Positions 1 through 13,200 of a stretch of 64,000 nucleotides of DNA are shown in pieces. Below the pieces are notes generated by a model. The model was not told where the DNA came from. It did not search any database and worked only from the letters and a program-made list of their open reading frames with translations. The stretch is from contig CM038469.1 of NCBI GenBank assembly GCA_021464415.1, positions 26,777,736 to 26,841,735 of the forward strand, in the 5' to 3' direction. The position numbers were made by a program, and so were the translations under genes. Source of the stretch: Lonicera japonica (lineage: Eukaryota > Streptophyta > Magnoliopsida > Dipsacales > Caprifoliaceae). Numbering within the stretch: position 1 is the stretch's first letter; each line of letters begins with the position of its first letter.

Positions 1-857
1 GGTGGAATACAAAAATTAATTGGTTTTTTAATATATAAAAAAATAATATATTTATTTATAGGAGGGGCATCATTTTATAATTTCGCTCAAGGCCTAAAAT
101 AGGCGAGGACCGGCTCTGTCGCTATTATATATATATATATATATATGATTAGGGTGTCGCCCTTAATTTCTTGTTTTAACACAAATTATTTAAGCACCCA
201 ATTTTAATTTATAATTTTGAATGAGTACCCTAATTATTTGATCACCCATGTTAGAAAGGAATTAACTCTATTGATCATTGCCACTCTCTTAAAAAAAAAA
301 AAATTCAATCATCTTCTTAATTCTGTCTCTACATACTCTCTCCCGTAGTTATACTTAGAGTATCTCCAACTGTAGTATATAATTTTAGTTTGTGTAAAAT
401 TTACACGTTTTGTAAAAAAAAAGGTCTCTTGCAGTGTTTTAAGAAACTTTGACACTTAAGATTGGTGTAAAAAGGTTGTGTAAAATACGTCAAATAATCT
501 CGTGTCTATTTTTCCTCCTCCCGTTTCTAGAAATAAATGGATTTGAAAAGTAAGGGAATAAATATAGGATAAGGTCCACTTGTGTATCTAATTGATAGTT
601 TAATATTAATATAAAAGTTTAAAACAGACTATTATAGTACAAAACGAATTCTTTATTATTTTTATGTAAATTTCACTTTAACACGTAAGATTTATACAAA
701 ATTTATACAAGACGATTGTACATACTCTTACCCATTTTGATATAGTTTAGCTTTTGTAAATTCTCTACATAATTATAGACTCCTTTACCCATGTTCCAAC
801 GTTGGAGTGAGACATAAAGTTTAAATTTTGGTTTTTCAAACTACTGATTTGGTTACG
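1..857. other. AT-rich intergenic region, no gene seen
   Basis: No coding region is supported. A TA microsatellite lies at about 124-146. The segment at about 60-120 (GGGGC..., AAGGCC..., GACCGGCTC) resembles the GGCCGGCCC-type repeat at 3,238 in opposite orientation, so it may be the end of a decayed transposon. The remainder is AT-rich with short A and T runs. Confidence 0.5.
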
Positions 858-1396
858 TTAGGGCTGTCAATTTATAACACGACACGATAACACGACACAA
901 AATCGACACAAATTTATCGGGTTTGGGTGAATCCTTAACAAGTGCGGGCCATAATCGGGTTGACCCGTCAAACCCGTTTATTAAACGAATCGATTTCGTG
1001 TATATTCGCGAGACCCGAATAAAACCCGTTTAACCCGGTAAGAATATATACGAGCTGATTTCGGGTCGTGTAAATCCGTTTGTAACCTGTGTAACCCGAA
1101 TATATAATTTATATATACATATAAATTGTTTTGTGTATATATTTTAGTGGTTAATTACTTAATTGAATTATTAGCGTGTTACTAAATGTTATTCGTATAC
1201 GACCCGAATAGACCCGTTTATCTTAAACGGGTTAAACGAATCGGGTCGTATCATTCGTTAATTAAACGGGTCGTATATGAATTTGAATTTTAGCCGTTTA
1301 TTAAATGGGTTGTGTACGGGGCGTATGCACTTTTCACCTGACACGAATTCAACCCGACACAAAATCGACCCGTGCACGACTCGTTGCTAGGCCTAA
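858..1396. repeat. Non-autonomous repeat rich in ACCCG/CGGGT with degenerate inverted ends
   Basis: The segment is dense in AACCCG/CGGGTT and CACGACAC words on both strands. The left end (TTAGGGCTGTCAAT) and the reverse complement of the right end (TTAGGCCTAGCAAC) match at most positions, which suggests a small, diverged inverted-repeat element. No clean target duplication was found and there is no ORF. The superfamily is not assigned. Confidence 0.4.
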
Positions 1397-3014
1397 GTTA
1401 CGTATTGATTGTGGTAACTACGAATAACAAATTTAAATGAATCAACTAAATAAATTAACTAAAAAAATGAAGACATCTTCATCATTCTCATCAAACAAGA
1501 AAGGACGTACAAGTGGAATAAAATCTCTGTCTCCACTATACTCATCTTCCAATTCATTTATGTACGTTGGTTTCAACCTTTCAGTGTCTTTATCTTATTT
1601 AATTTAATTTGTGATTGGAAACGAAGAAAATTTAAATTAATGAAATTGTTTTCGTTTTTAATTACTTTTTTATAATAGTCGTAATTGAGAGACTAATTTA
1701 ATTTTAATGTTATAGTGATCAAACTAGGGTATATTTTTAATTTAAAAATCAAATTTTAAGTGTTTTGGGTATTAAAGCCGGATATTAAACAAAGAAGAAC
1801 AAGTAGAATAAAATCCATTTTAATTTGTCTATATCTGTTGGTTCCAAGCTTTTAATTTATCTTTAATTCATATTTGTGATTGGCTACGAAGAAAATGCAA
1901 ATCAATAAAATTATTTTCATTTTCAATTACTTGTTTAGAATAGTTGTAACAATCATTTCTCACTGCTCTCTCTCATTCCTCTCGTCCCTCTCACTCCTCC
2001 ACGGTGAGTCCACAGTCCCTCAACGTCTCAATCCCGCCTCTCATCTCAGATTGTCAATCCAGCGCCACTTACAATCTCGCTTTTTACTCGTTTGTATATG
2101 TACTTTGATATCTAGTTTGAAATTTGAATGTGATTTAGCCCTAATAATTGATTTTGGGCTACTCTTTTTGGACTGGTGCTATGCCATGAGTTTGATTTTG
2201 GACTGCTGCGCTGTGCGTCTTGCGTAATCATCCAATGTTTTGGAGAATTTCAGTTTTACCGAAATTAAACCAATACCAAACCGAATTTTCAGTTACCGAT
2301 TGCAACTCGGTTTGAGATCGGTTAACTTACTAGTGATATTGAAATTTTCGGATCGGATTGGTTCGGTTCGGTTTGGTATTAAAGGGTTTGGTTCGGGTAC
2401 CAAACCGAATTCAACCGTAAAGACTTTTTACTACTGAAATATGTTTCAATAACTTAAAAACTTATAATATTAAATGTACCAAAATCGTTTTTCAATTCTT
2501 ATTTAGATCGACTCAGGTTAATTAGAAAAATTGTGATATTTAGTTCTTATTAGATTAGATTAAGACGTTTGATCTGTTTTGACCCAACCGGAATATAACA
2601 CATATTTTTTAAAATATCCTTAAAATATCATATAGTAACAACACGTTGTCCGAGTCATGTGGGTAGGGGCGGGACGGATCAAGTACAAGCTTATACATAT
2701 GGAAATAAGCTATGTTTGTATATGGATCCGATTACCTGAACATTCACACTACAGGTTTGAGGATTTGGCACACAATTTGTTTGTGAATTGAATTGAAAGA
2801 GGATTGTTTAGTTAACCTGTAACTTCCAAGTACACCATGAGTTTGATCCTCTCTAAGTTATTTTTGTAAAGAATGAAATTGCCGTAGTGCTGTTAAAGTG
2901 TGAAGGCTCTTTTAACATAAAAGAATTTGGCTTTTTTTTCTTTTTTTCCTTTTTCCCGAGCAGTGACTTGAATTTGCTTGCTGATCAATGTATATATTCA
3001 TCTTACTTCTGCAG
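1397..3014 (+). other. Region upstream of the RHD3-like gene; first coding exon not located
   Basis: The first recognised exon begins at 3,015 inside a codon and has an in-frame TGA at 2,969, so an upstream exon with the initiator ATG must exist. A pyrimidine-rich stretch at about 1,960-2,000 followed by a GTGAGT donor-like site could be a 5' untranslated exon; this is only a guess. A GGTTCGG/CCGAACC-rich repeat lies at about 2,240-2,420. No promoter motif can be defended. Confidence 0.3.
2240..2420. repeat. CCGAA/GGTTCGG-rich degenerate repeat
   Basis: Self-complementary words (AACCGAA, TTCGGTTT, GGTTCGGTTCGG) recur in both orientations over about 180 bp, giving a foldback-like composition. 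A related stretch with AACCGAA and GGTTTGG words lies at about 4,820-4,995 inside an intron. This looks like a worn non-autonomous DNA transposon; no clean termini or target duplication were found. Confidence 0.35.
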
Positions 3015-4260
3015 ATCAGACAGACAAATCTTTTCCTTTCGTCCTCATAGATGAAAATGGTACATTGAATGATGCCGGACTTGCAGCCTTTGTAGAGGAA
3101 GTGAAAATGGCAGAAGGTGGAGTTCCATATTTTCTTATATCGATCATTGGTCCACAAAGTAGTGGTATGGATCATTCTCTCTTGGCTCAACATTTTTTAT
3201 TTTTCCCTACAAATTAACTGTTTACATGATTTAATCAAGGCCGGCCCTAAGGGCCGGTGTGCAGGGCGAGCTACTGCTCTTACTACAATAAGTAGCTTTT
3301 ATAACTTATTCAAGGGCCCCAATACTTTAAACATCGAATTAGGATAAGGCACTACAACCCTACAACTTGTATATGAGAGAAGGATTCTTCATTTTAACTT
3401 TTGTACAGGGTCTTTTATATCTCATGATCGGTCTATTTACCTGCTAGGCAATTCTGGCAAGGGTTATTTACTCGTGGGCCTAATCCGTTACACATTCTTG
3501 ATAAATAATTCAGAAAATAAGGTATGAATTTTTTTTTTTTGGTGATGAGCAGGAAAGAGCACACTTCTAAATCATGCATTTGGCACAAACTTTACGGAGA
3601 TGGATGCTAATACAACAAGGTATGCACTCACAAGGTGATTGTAACTATTTTCTGATAGGAAACAGATAACTTTATTGATAAACCAGAAATTTATACAGCA
3701 GTAGAGGACAATATGTCCACCAAGAGTACAACTAAATAAGGAATATAACAAGAAAGCAAGCAAAGTGATTCAAAACTTGAACTAATGCAGCAAATTAAAA
3801 TAAAGAGATGCTATAAAAATTTCACTTCCACCCGAGTTTCTTCTTTATCAGCAGCTTTGTCTTCAAAATAATTTCTTCTCAGCAAAACGCATTATATATA
3901 TATATATATATATCAAGTATTAGAATTAACCAATATTTACATTTTACAATTTTACAACAAAAAGAGTCGCATTCAGCACTAGCGAGCCTTTTCAGTTTTG
4001 CATTATTATCCATATTGATGCCTAAAATTCACTTTTTGACATGTTTAACTTCTTGTATTATCTTTGACATAATTGCCTAACAAAGCAATTATGCCTTGTT
4101 GAACTTTATTTTTAATCAGACATTAAAATGTTGATAGGATGATTCAATTCTTTTCAGGGGTGCTACCACCCATGGTATTTGGTTGGCAAAGTCTCCTAAT
4201 GCTGACAATTGCACTCTTGTTATGGATTTGGAGGGTTCTGATGGAAATGAACGAGGAGAG
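3015..4260 (+). CDS. RHD3-like exons 1-3: P-loop, switch I and G3 of the GTPase domain
   Basis: Exon 1 (3015-3164) encodes the segment with FVLIDENGTLNDAGLAAF and ends in GPQSSG. Exon 2 (3553-3619) continues with KSTLLNHAFGTNFTEMDA, and exon 3 (4158-4260) carries TTHGIW and CTLVMDLEGSDG. These match the order in RHD3 (GPQSSGKSTLLN, TTKGIW, VMDLEGTDGRERGE). Donors are GT and acceptors AG at each boundary seen. Compared with the usual family pattern, the loop before switch I is shorter and the Lys after TT is His. The GGCCGGCCC-type repeat at about 3,238 lies in intron 1. Confidence 0.85.
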
Positions 4261-7200
4261 GTGCCTTTCCATATATACCTTTTAATAATACTTCATATTC
4301 TTAATGGGTCTTGAAGTAAATATTAGACCAAGTACACTATATACACATAAAGAAAACCGGGCCCTTAAAAGTTGTCCACAAAGTGGGAGCCCAGGAAAGC
4401 TGCTTTGCTCACTTGCCCCTCAGGCCAGCCCTGGGTACCATAGTTAAAAGTTTTAAGCTCTTCATGGCAGCATTTATTTGCGGAAGCTAAGCACGTGTTT
4501 ATCGTTTTGTTTACTTGATCAATTTATACTCAAAATTTGCATAATTGGAGGGTTGTAATCTGTTAGATTTTGCAGGTGCACAGCTTTTTTTCGACTATTC
4601 TCTTTGCATGTAGTTTTTGTTTTTTAAAGGGGAAAGTTCCGTTGATGGACCTCCCTCACTTTGTACAAAGTTTGAAAGCACTAAAAGTATTGCATCTTAT
4701 GAAAAAAATTTAAAAAAGATGTCAATCACCTTTAACCTCGAAGTGCGAGAATTCATAAAGCACAAGGCTACAACAAGCATGGGTGATTGCACCAAGCACA
4801 AGACGGTAAGGGTGTTATGGTGAATTTGAAAACTGAATAATCAAACTGTACCAATCCATTAAAAATTGAACCGAAACAAAAATAAAGAAACCAAACTGAA
4901 ATCGAATAGGTTTGGTTTGGGTTTGGGGTGTGTCAGTGCAAAACTGAATCGAACCAAATCGCTATGCAAAGCTGAATTGAACCAAACTAAGCGAATAATT
5001 GCATATATGACTCAAAAATAATATTATTTCATTATCTAGAATTTTATATTACTAAAATTTACAATCTTTAGTGAGAACAACACTGTTTGAACTATCATGA
5101 ATATTTAAGTTATATTATCAAACTGCAAGAGTCAATTGATTTTTTTCTAACCAAAATACATAGAAACAAGTATATAGTTATTATTTTTTGACCAAAATAA
5201 GTGTTACTCTTACAATTTTTGTTGTTCATGTTGAAGAGCATGATATATATTGTTGGCCCACTACCTAACACTTTAAGTTTTTGGGAGAGATGGTTCCTAA
5301 CATGGTATCAGAGCTCAGGTTCGGCAAGGTCTCGGGTTTGAATCCTCCCGCTTGCATTTATTTCCCTCTTTGTGTTTGTGCAGTATGCACATTATTGTCT
5401 CTCCACGTGCGAGTGGGGGTCGCACATGAGGGGGAGGGTTGATATATATTGTTGGGGTTTGGAAGATTTAGAAATTGAACCGAAACCGAATAGCAGCAGA
5501 AGAGGGGGATGAGGAGGAAGTCATGGCTGGTGTCGTTTGACAAAAAACGCTCTGATACCGTATAGAATTAACTCAATCAAGAAAATGAAATATATTTTTG
5601 CTGTGTGTTTCCATTGATCTCTTTACATGATTATATACACCCAAGAAGGATAAGGATAAAGGTACACCATGAATAATATAAACAATACATGATCTGATAG
5701 AACAATGATAAGCCTCACATAAAGCACAATATTAACAAGGCACGAACTCGATCTCTTTGGTTGCTGAGATAAGTCTCCAATAGATAAGGGCTGGTGTTAT
5801 TGATTTGTTGGTACCTCGCTATCATATATATCCCAGATATCAGTTACGGTGAAGGGTTGGTTTGGCATTTTAAGTATGCTTCTCGTCAGCCTCATTGTGA
5901 AGCCGTTTGTCGCATTTTAACATATCTGAGTTCTTTTTTTAAATAGGCTTGTTTTCAGACTTATTTAGGAGTATGGGGTGGTTTTGAACTTATTTGTGGA
6001 TATATGGTAGTTTTAAAAATGCTGGTCAAAGCCACGTTTTTAAGCATAAAAACACTGGTCAAAATAGCGTTTTTACACAGCGAATTTAAAAAAAAAAAAA
6101 AAATTTAAAAACGCCGACTTGTATAGCGTTTTTACGCGTAAAAACACTAGTCAATCTAGCGTTTTTACGCGTAAAAACACTAGGCCATCTAGCGTTTTTA
6201 CGCTTAAAAACAATATACCATCTAGCGTTTTTAAGCCAACCAATTTTCACCCATTTTCTTTAACGTGTCCAAACTCATTCATGGAATGCTTATAAACTCT
6301 TTAACGTTTCTTTAACGAGTGCTGAGTAACAGAGATTCAAAAAGTAGTGTTGTTATTGCATTATCATGTATGATTTCTCAGATTTTAAATCTTGTTTCAT
6401 TAGAATTGAGTTGCTACTATAAATAGAAAAAAATCAATTTTTTTTAGCTTTACACTTAAATAACATAAATTAATTAAACCCCTACTAAAAGTTGTAATTA
6501 ATTACTATTTACTATAAATAGAAAAAATTCAATTTTTTTTAGCTTTACACTTAAATAACATAAATTAATTAAACCCCTACTAAAAGTTGTAATTAATTAC
6601 TATTTAGAGATGGGAGATTCAATCATAAATTCTTAAAACTTTTGACAATTTATGAGAAGTCAAGTTTTTTCATTCCATCTCATTATTAATTTTCATTCCA
6701 TCTCATTATTGTGTGTTATGAAATTATATTTTTCAATATTTGATATTCAATTTTTTTTAACCGTATTACAGCCCAAATGTTATTAATGTTATTAATTTTC
6801 ATTCCATCTCATTTCATTTCAGTAATTTTTCAAGCCATTACAATTCAAATGCATTTCAAACAATACTAATTGAAAAGGAACAAAGTCACATACATACATT
6901 ACATAAAAATACACGGTGTAGCCTACATAAATTCATATGCCACTTGCTTCTGCGGAGAGGTTGCCCCAACGAGAGTTTCATGGATTTGGTTACATTCTAT
7001 TTTTCTTAGAATGTGTAACGTTACATCGAATGTGCATTTTTAATTTTTTTGTATTTAATGAAGATGTAAATATGTAAATATGTAAATATCGAATTTATAT
7101 TAGTTAATGAATGGATTTGGACCCTCGTACATCTTTTTTTTCTATTTATAGTAAATAGTAATTTATGTTAAATTTCTATGATAATGCAATACCAACACTA

Positions 7201-10200
7201 CTTTTTAAATCTCTGTTACTCAGCACTCGTTAAAGAAACGTTAAAGAGTTTATAAGCATTCCATGAATGAGTTTGGACACATTAAAGAAAAGGGGTGAAA
7301 ATTGGTTGGTTTAAAAACGCTAGATGGGGTATTGTTTTTAAGCGTAAAAACGCTAGATGGCATAGTGTTTTTACGCATAAAAACGCTAGATTGACTAGTG
7401 TTTTTACTCGTAAAAACGCTATACAAGTCGGCGTTTTTAATTTTTTATTTTTTTTTTAAAATTTCGCTGTGTAAAAACGCTATTTTGACCAGCGTTTTTA
7501 TGCTTAAAAACGTGGCTTTGACCAGCATTTTTAAAACTACCCTATATCCACAAATAAGTTCAAAACCACCACATACTCTTAAATAAGTTTGAAAATAAGC
7601 CTATTTAAAAAAAGAACTCAACATATCTTAAAGGTGAACCATGTAGGGGCCAGGTTCTTTTTCTGATGCTGATTGGACAGGCAATCAAATTGTACTTCTT
7701 TGGACGGTAATCAGGTTACTTGTTGGAGTATAAAATAAAATCTGATGGCTTGATTTGTTGCCAAAGCTGAGTACCTTGCGTTGGCACATGTGTGATTATA
7801 GGTCCAATCTTTACTTTGTGATATAGGAGTTGATAAAAAAGAACAAGAAAATTACTTAATTGCGTTGAACTATATATAAATATGGATCTGCTTGGTTACA
7901 TAAGTATGCAATTTGAACAAAGTAAATTAGATTATTCAAATTACAGACTTGGATATAAATCATAGCGTTAGCGATCATAGCAAAGGTATGAGGAATTGTG
8001 TATTGTATTCCTATCTCATATATGTATGAATACATGTCCTTAAACGGCCTATACCTCATTACATTCTAAGCACATATTACTAGATTTGATTATGCCTTAT
8101 AACGTTTTTAAATGTTGCCGTGTGAGTTCGAGCCCGCACAGTGGCGAAGCCACGTAGGGGCGGGGGGACAGCCGCCCCCTCTTGGATTTCATTTTGTTGT
8201 TGTGATATATGGGACCATTTTTGAAAAAAATATATATATAGGGACTTTTGTGCATAAAAATAAACTTGAGGGTGTCTAACTGTAGGGGCAAAACTTTATG
8301 AGACAATTTGAAAACTCTAAACTTAACAAATCACCCCAATTTCTTATTTATGTCTATCTCAGCTTCTACCTTTATTGAAAAAATTATATATATATATATG
8401 GATTTTGATGCATAAAAAAAAACTCGAGGGTACCTAACTATAAGGGGCAAAATTTTAGTATGTTTTAAATTTCGATCAAATTTCGCCCCCGGTTACTTCA
8501 ATTCCCGGCTTCGCCACTGAGCCCGCATACCGTTATTTCTTGATTCTTTGAAGATCGCTTCGGGGAGAAAATGCAGCAAGAAGGGGAGCTAATGGAGGAA
8601 TATATGGATAACATTAAGGATCAATGTACATACACTGCAAATGGAATGTACAATTATCCTAATCATGAATAGTGCTTAGGCACAGACCATTTGTAATGTG
8701 GATAGTGCTGCAGGTAAAGGGGACATGATATGCATACAAAATTAGTAGGACTTTGGCAACCATATGTAGCAAATAGCAATGCTTCTTATCCTCATCTGAA
8801 CTTTATCTTGCTGAAGTTAAGGAAAAAAATCGATAGCTATTACATCATTATTTTTTTTATCTGATTTAGTTTTTTATTTTTTAAATTCTTTTCAGGACGG
8901 TACTACATTTGAAAATCAGGCTGCCCTTTTTGCCGTTGCCGTTTCAGATATAGTGCTGATAAACATGTACGTAATTTATTTTGCCTAGCAAAAGTGAGCC
9001 ATAGCATGTGAATACTTCCAAAATTGTTTCAATAAACTTCTGAAGGTTCTTTTAATTAATTTTGTTTATGTGGTTGACTTTTTTTGGACATTATGTATTC
9101 AGGTGGTCCCACAGTGTTGGTTTAGTGCAAGCAGCTAGTATGCCTCTTTTGAGAAGTGTATTTGAGGTATCCCCTGTATAACTGCATTATTTAAGTGAGT
9201 GTAATGAATTTCAAATGGTTTAAGTCGTTTTTATTCGTTTTGTCCTTCCACAGGCCAAGAGGAAGCTTAAAATAGATAATTCTAAAATAACTTTATGGTT
9301 TGTACTTCGCGATTACACAGCGGTACGTATGTTTGTTTCTTTATCTTCTTCACTTATTTAGAAACTTGTGATCCCTTGGAATGACATTTTGATCAGGTAA
9401 ACTGAATCTTTAGTGTGTTTTAACACTTTATTGTTGTGTGGCCGTCAATTGACGTAATCAAAAATATTCTGCGGAAAGATATTTGGCAGGTAAAGTGTCT
9501 AATTTTTCATTGGGCTTTTTTTTACTCACCAATTCATGTTCTTAATGTGAAATTAGACTTACCTATTCGCATAATCATTGAACTTTGCCCCTTCATGCGG
9601 GGGGGAATCTTAATGAATCACAAATAATCGGAGGGTTAAGTCAAAGGATTACACTAAAAAAATTAGACATTGCTCCCTAACATTCATGTAATTCTTTGAG
9701 ATTATCCTGCATTCAAGGGACAAAGTCAACGATTATAAAAATAGGGGAGTTAAGTTTAATTCCGCATTAAGAACAGGGAGCAATGTCGAAAAAGAAGTTG
9801 TTTCTTTCTCATTTTCAATCTCCATGCTGCCAATCGTTTTACCATTTTTGCTACAGGCATGGGACTCAGTTGCTAAGGGAACTCCACTAAGTAATAGTTA
9901 TGAAGTAAGATGTTCTGGTCTTACTTGAGATAAGTTTGGACATGTCCTTATATATTTATTGTTGAGGAATGATTGTCGCATCCTAAAGGTGTTTTATCTG
10001 GATCAATTTACCAGGTTAAGATTACGATTCTTTCTCATTATGTATTGCAAAGGCAACATTTTGACAGGGAGGTACGCCACAGATACCAAGAGAAATCATT
10101 AGCATAGAAAAATAGTTCTTTAATTTGGCTACTTATTGACCTTGAATTTATGCCAAAATTATTCGTTAATGATTTGTAGCATTTCCTTATGGTGGAACCG

Positions 10201-13200
10201 TGGACACACAATGTGTGTGCATGTGACACAAATGTAAGTAATTTAATAAGAAAAATTCAATACTATAATTAATAGCTTAGCAGCTTATAGGGTAAGCATT
10301 GGGATCCAAGCCCTCGCCATTTGCAAAGATATGACAGGGCTTCAAGTACCTGCCGAAATGGGTTCCAGCTTTAGATACTAGTCTTGGAGTACACTATGAG
10401 TGTGCAATTTTGGCAGTTCTTTATGATAAGCAAATTGTAAAAACTTTTAAAGCAACTAGTTTTTATGCATGCGCGTTGCACGTGGTTTTAGTAATTGACA
10501 AATGTCATTAAATCTATTGAATAATTAATATGAAATAAAAATAATAACATATAAACAAAACATAGTATCAAGCGTAAAATTTAATTGATAATTATAAGAA
10601 AATCATATAATTGGTCACTTACAGAAAAATGTTGTAGATACATGAAAAAATTTCTTGCCTTGAATTTTTTTAATACATAGGTGGCCAAGAAGACTCTTAA
10701 TCAGATATATAATAGAGTTAAATATTTTTACTAAGTTCTTAAAATTGGCAGAAAGTTAATTATATTAAATGTATGTAGATTATCATGCACAGTACTCAAC
10801 ACTATTATAACACTTAAATAAATAATAGATTATATAATAGCAAAAATATTAAAATGGTAAAAAAAAAAAAAACAAATTTAACATGAATGTTTTATTGAGC
10901 CACAACTACGTACAATATATTCACATATTTTTATTTAAACATTAAACATAATTATAAGTTTTAGAATATATAAATTGATATAAATTTAGTTTATTAAAAT
11001 GTTAAAAGGAATCAAATAAAATAAAGTTTAATATGCCTACCTTTATGGTGAGCTTTGGGGAAATTCTAATTTATGCTAAAAGTTTTGTAATTTTAATATG
11101 ATCTATTAAATAGCTTTCGAAGTTTGTTATGAAGTTATATACAAGTTTTATACAAAACTCTAAATTTTTAATTATTTTAGCCAATAACGTAGAGTTTGAA
11201 TTTATTTAGAATAATAATACTAATATAAAAAATACTTTTATTTAATGTAAATCTAGCTTAAAATATTTTTTTAATTATTTTAGCCAAATAAAGTAGAGTT
11301 TGAATTTATTTGAAATATTAATACTAATATAGAAATATATGGAGTTTTGCTGTTTAGTTAACGTAACTCTTAAAATCTTTTGTTTAAAATGTTTAATATG
11401 AAGTTATATAGAAGTTTTATACAAAACTCAACACAAAGTCTTAATTGCTTAATTATTTTAGCCAATAAAGTAGAGTTTGAATTTATTTGGAATTATAATA
11501 CTAATATAAAAAACACTATTTTATTTAATGTAAATCTAGCTATCTTTGTTTAAATATTTTAGCCAAATAAAAAGTTTTTTATAAAGCACCTAATTCAACA
11601 CATACTCTAAATTCTTTAATTATTTTAGACAATAAAGTAGAGTTTGAATTTATTTGGAATAATAATACTAATATAAAAAATACTATTTTATTTAATGTAA
11701 AAATAGCTTAAATTTATTGTTTAGTTATTTTAGCCAAATAAAGTAAAGTTTGAATTTATTTGAAATACTAATACTAATATAGAAATAAATGGAGTTATGC
11801 TATTTTATTTAAATGTAGATATTAAAATCTTTTGTTTAAAATCAAGAGGCATATTTGTCTTCACAAAAAATGGAAAAAATACATAAATTATTCGTACTTT
11901 TATGTATAGTATAGATAGATATAGATATAGATGTACGTGGTGAAGTTTGCTTGAGTGACTAAAACACTATTTGAACATTAAAGGGCGTGAGTTAGAAACA
12001 CTAAATTCAATCTAGTCAATGGTCAAGGATACAACTTATTTTCAATTGTGAGATTTGGTAAGTTGATTATATCTTGAAAAGAGAACGAGATTATCAATAT
12101 AAGGCATCTTGAAAAATAAAGTGGGACGTACGGTCAATTTGAGACGGGGGAGTATATAGCTTTCATAGAGTCCTTTAGGTGTTCTCCATGGAAATTCAAA
12201 TTAAATTTAAACCTATGCTATTTCCAAACTCCATTACTAACACTGCTTGCTATCAAATGATTATTTTCTTCTTGTGGGATACCCAGCTTTAAGTTTATGT
12301 TTTCAACATAGGTCTACCTCTTCGGTGAACTATTTTTGAGGTTTCATTCTTTAGGGTTGTCGTATTTATTATTTTCTTTTTTTCGGGGTTGGGTGTATCA
12401 TGAAGGTGGTTAATCTTTGGCAAGATTTGCTGGCGGAGCTTACTACAAATGGGAAGAAGATGCGTCCTTCTTCGGGGTTTTCTTTAAGCGTTCAAGAACT
12501 TTGGCAAAAGATAAAGGAGGACAAGGACCTTGACCTTCCTGCCATTAGGGTACTAAAGATTTAAAATCCTTTGAAGGAACTTCTCTGACAAAACGTTATA
12601 GTTGGAGTTGTAAATTTTCGATCTTTAAAAAAAATCCATTCATTGGTACAACTGCAGGTCATGGTGGCTAAGGTACGATGTGAAGAAATTGCCGATAAAA
12701 TGTTGTCCTCCTTTGGAAACAAGGTTCGGGCTTTGACTTACTTAAACTTTATGTATGTACATATGATTCTTATTTACGTTGTTTCTTAACTTTATTCGAA
12801 ATGGAACTGAAAGTAGTTACTGTGATTGTTTAATTTTTGTAGGACTGCCATCACTTACTGCATACCGTACAGTATACCATACAGTCTGGTCAGGTTAAGG
12901 ACTTTGGGAAGAGCCTTAATTTAATTCTTAACAAATATTTGTCTGCGTAAGTATATGTCCTTTGATGCAAGCAGATAGTTATGATTGGAACTTGTCATTT
13001 TTCTGCCTTAATTAATTTCACTTTCCATAAGTACACCTTATATCTTCCTAACACTCCATATTTAATTTTAAGATTAATTACTACTAATCTAAAAAATACT
13101 CCATTCTACTCTCTTTCTCTCTACAATTCAAAAAAAACAAATTACATCACTCACCTCACAAATCTCATCTTCATTTACTAACTTCTTCTTTTCCAATCTA

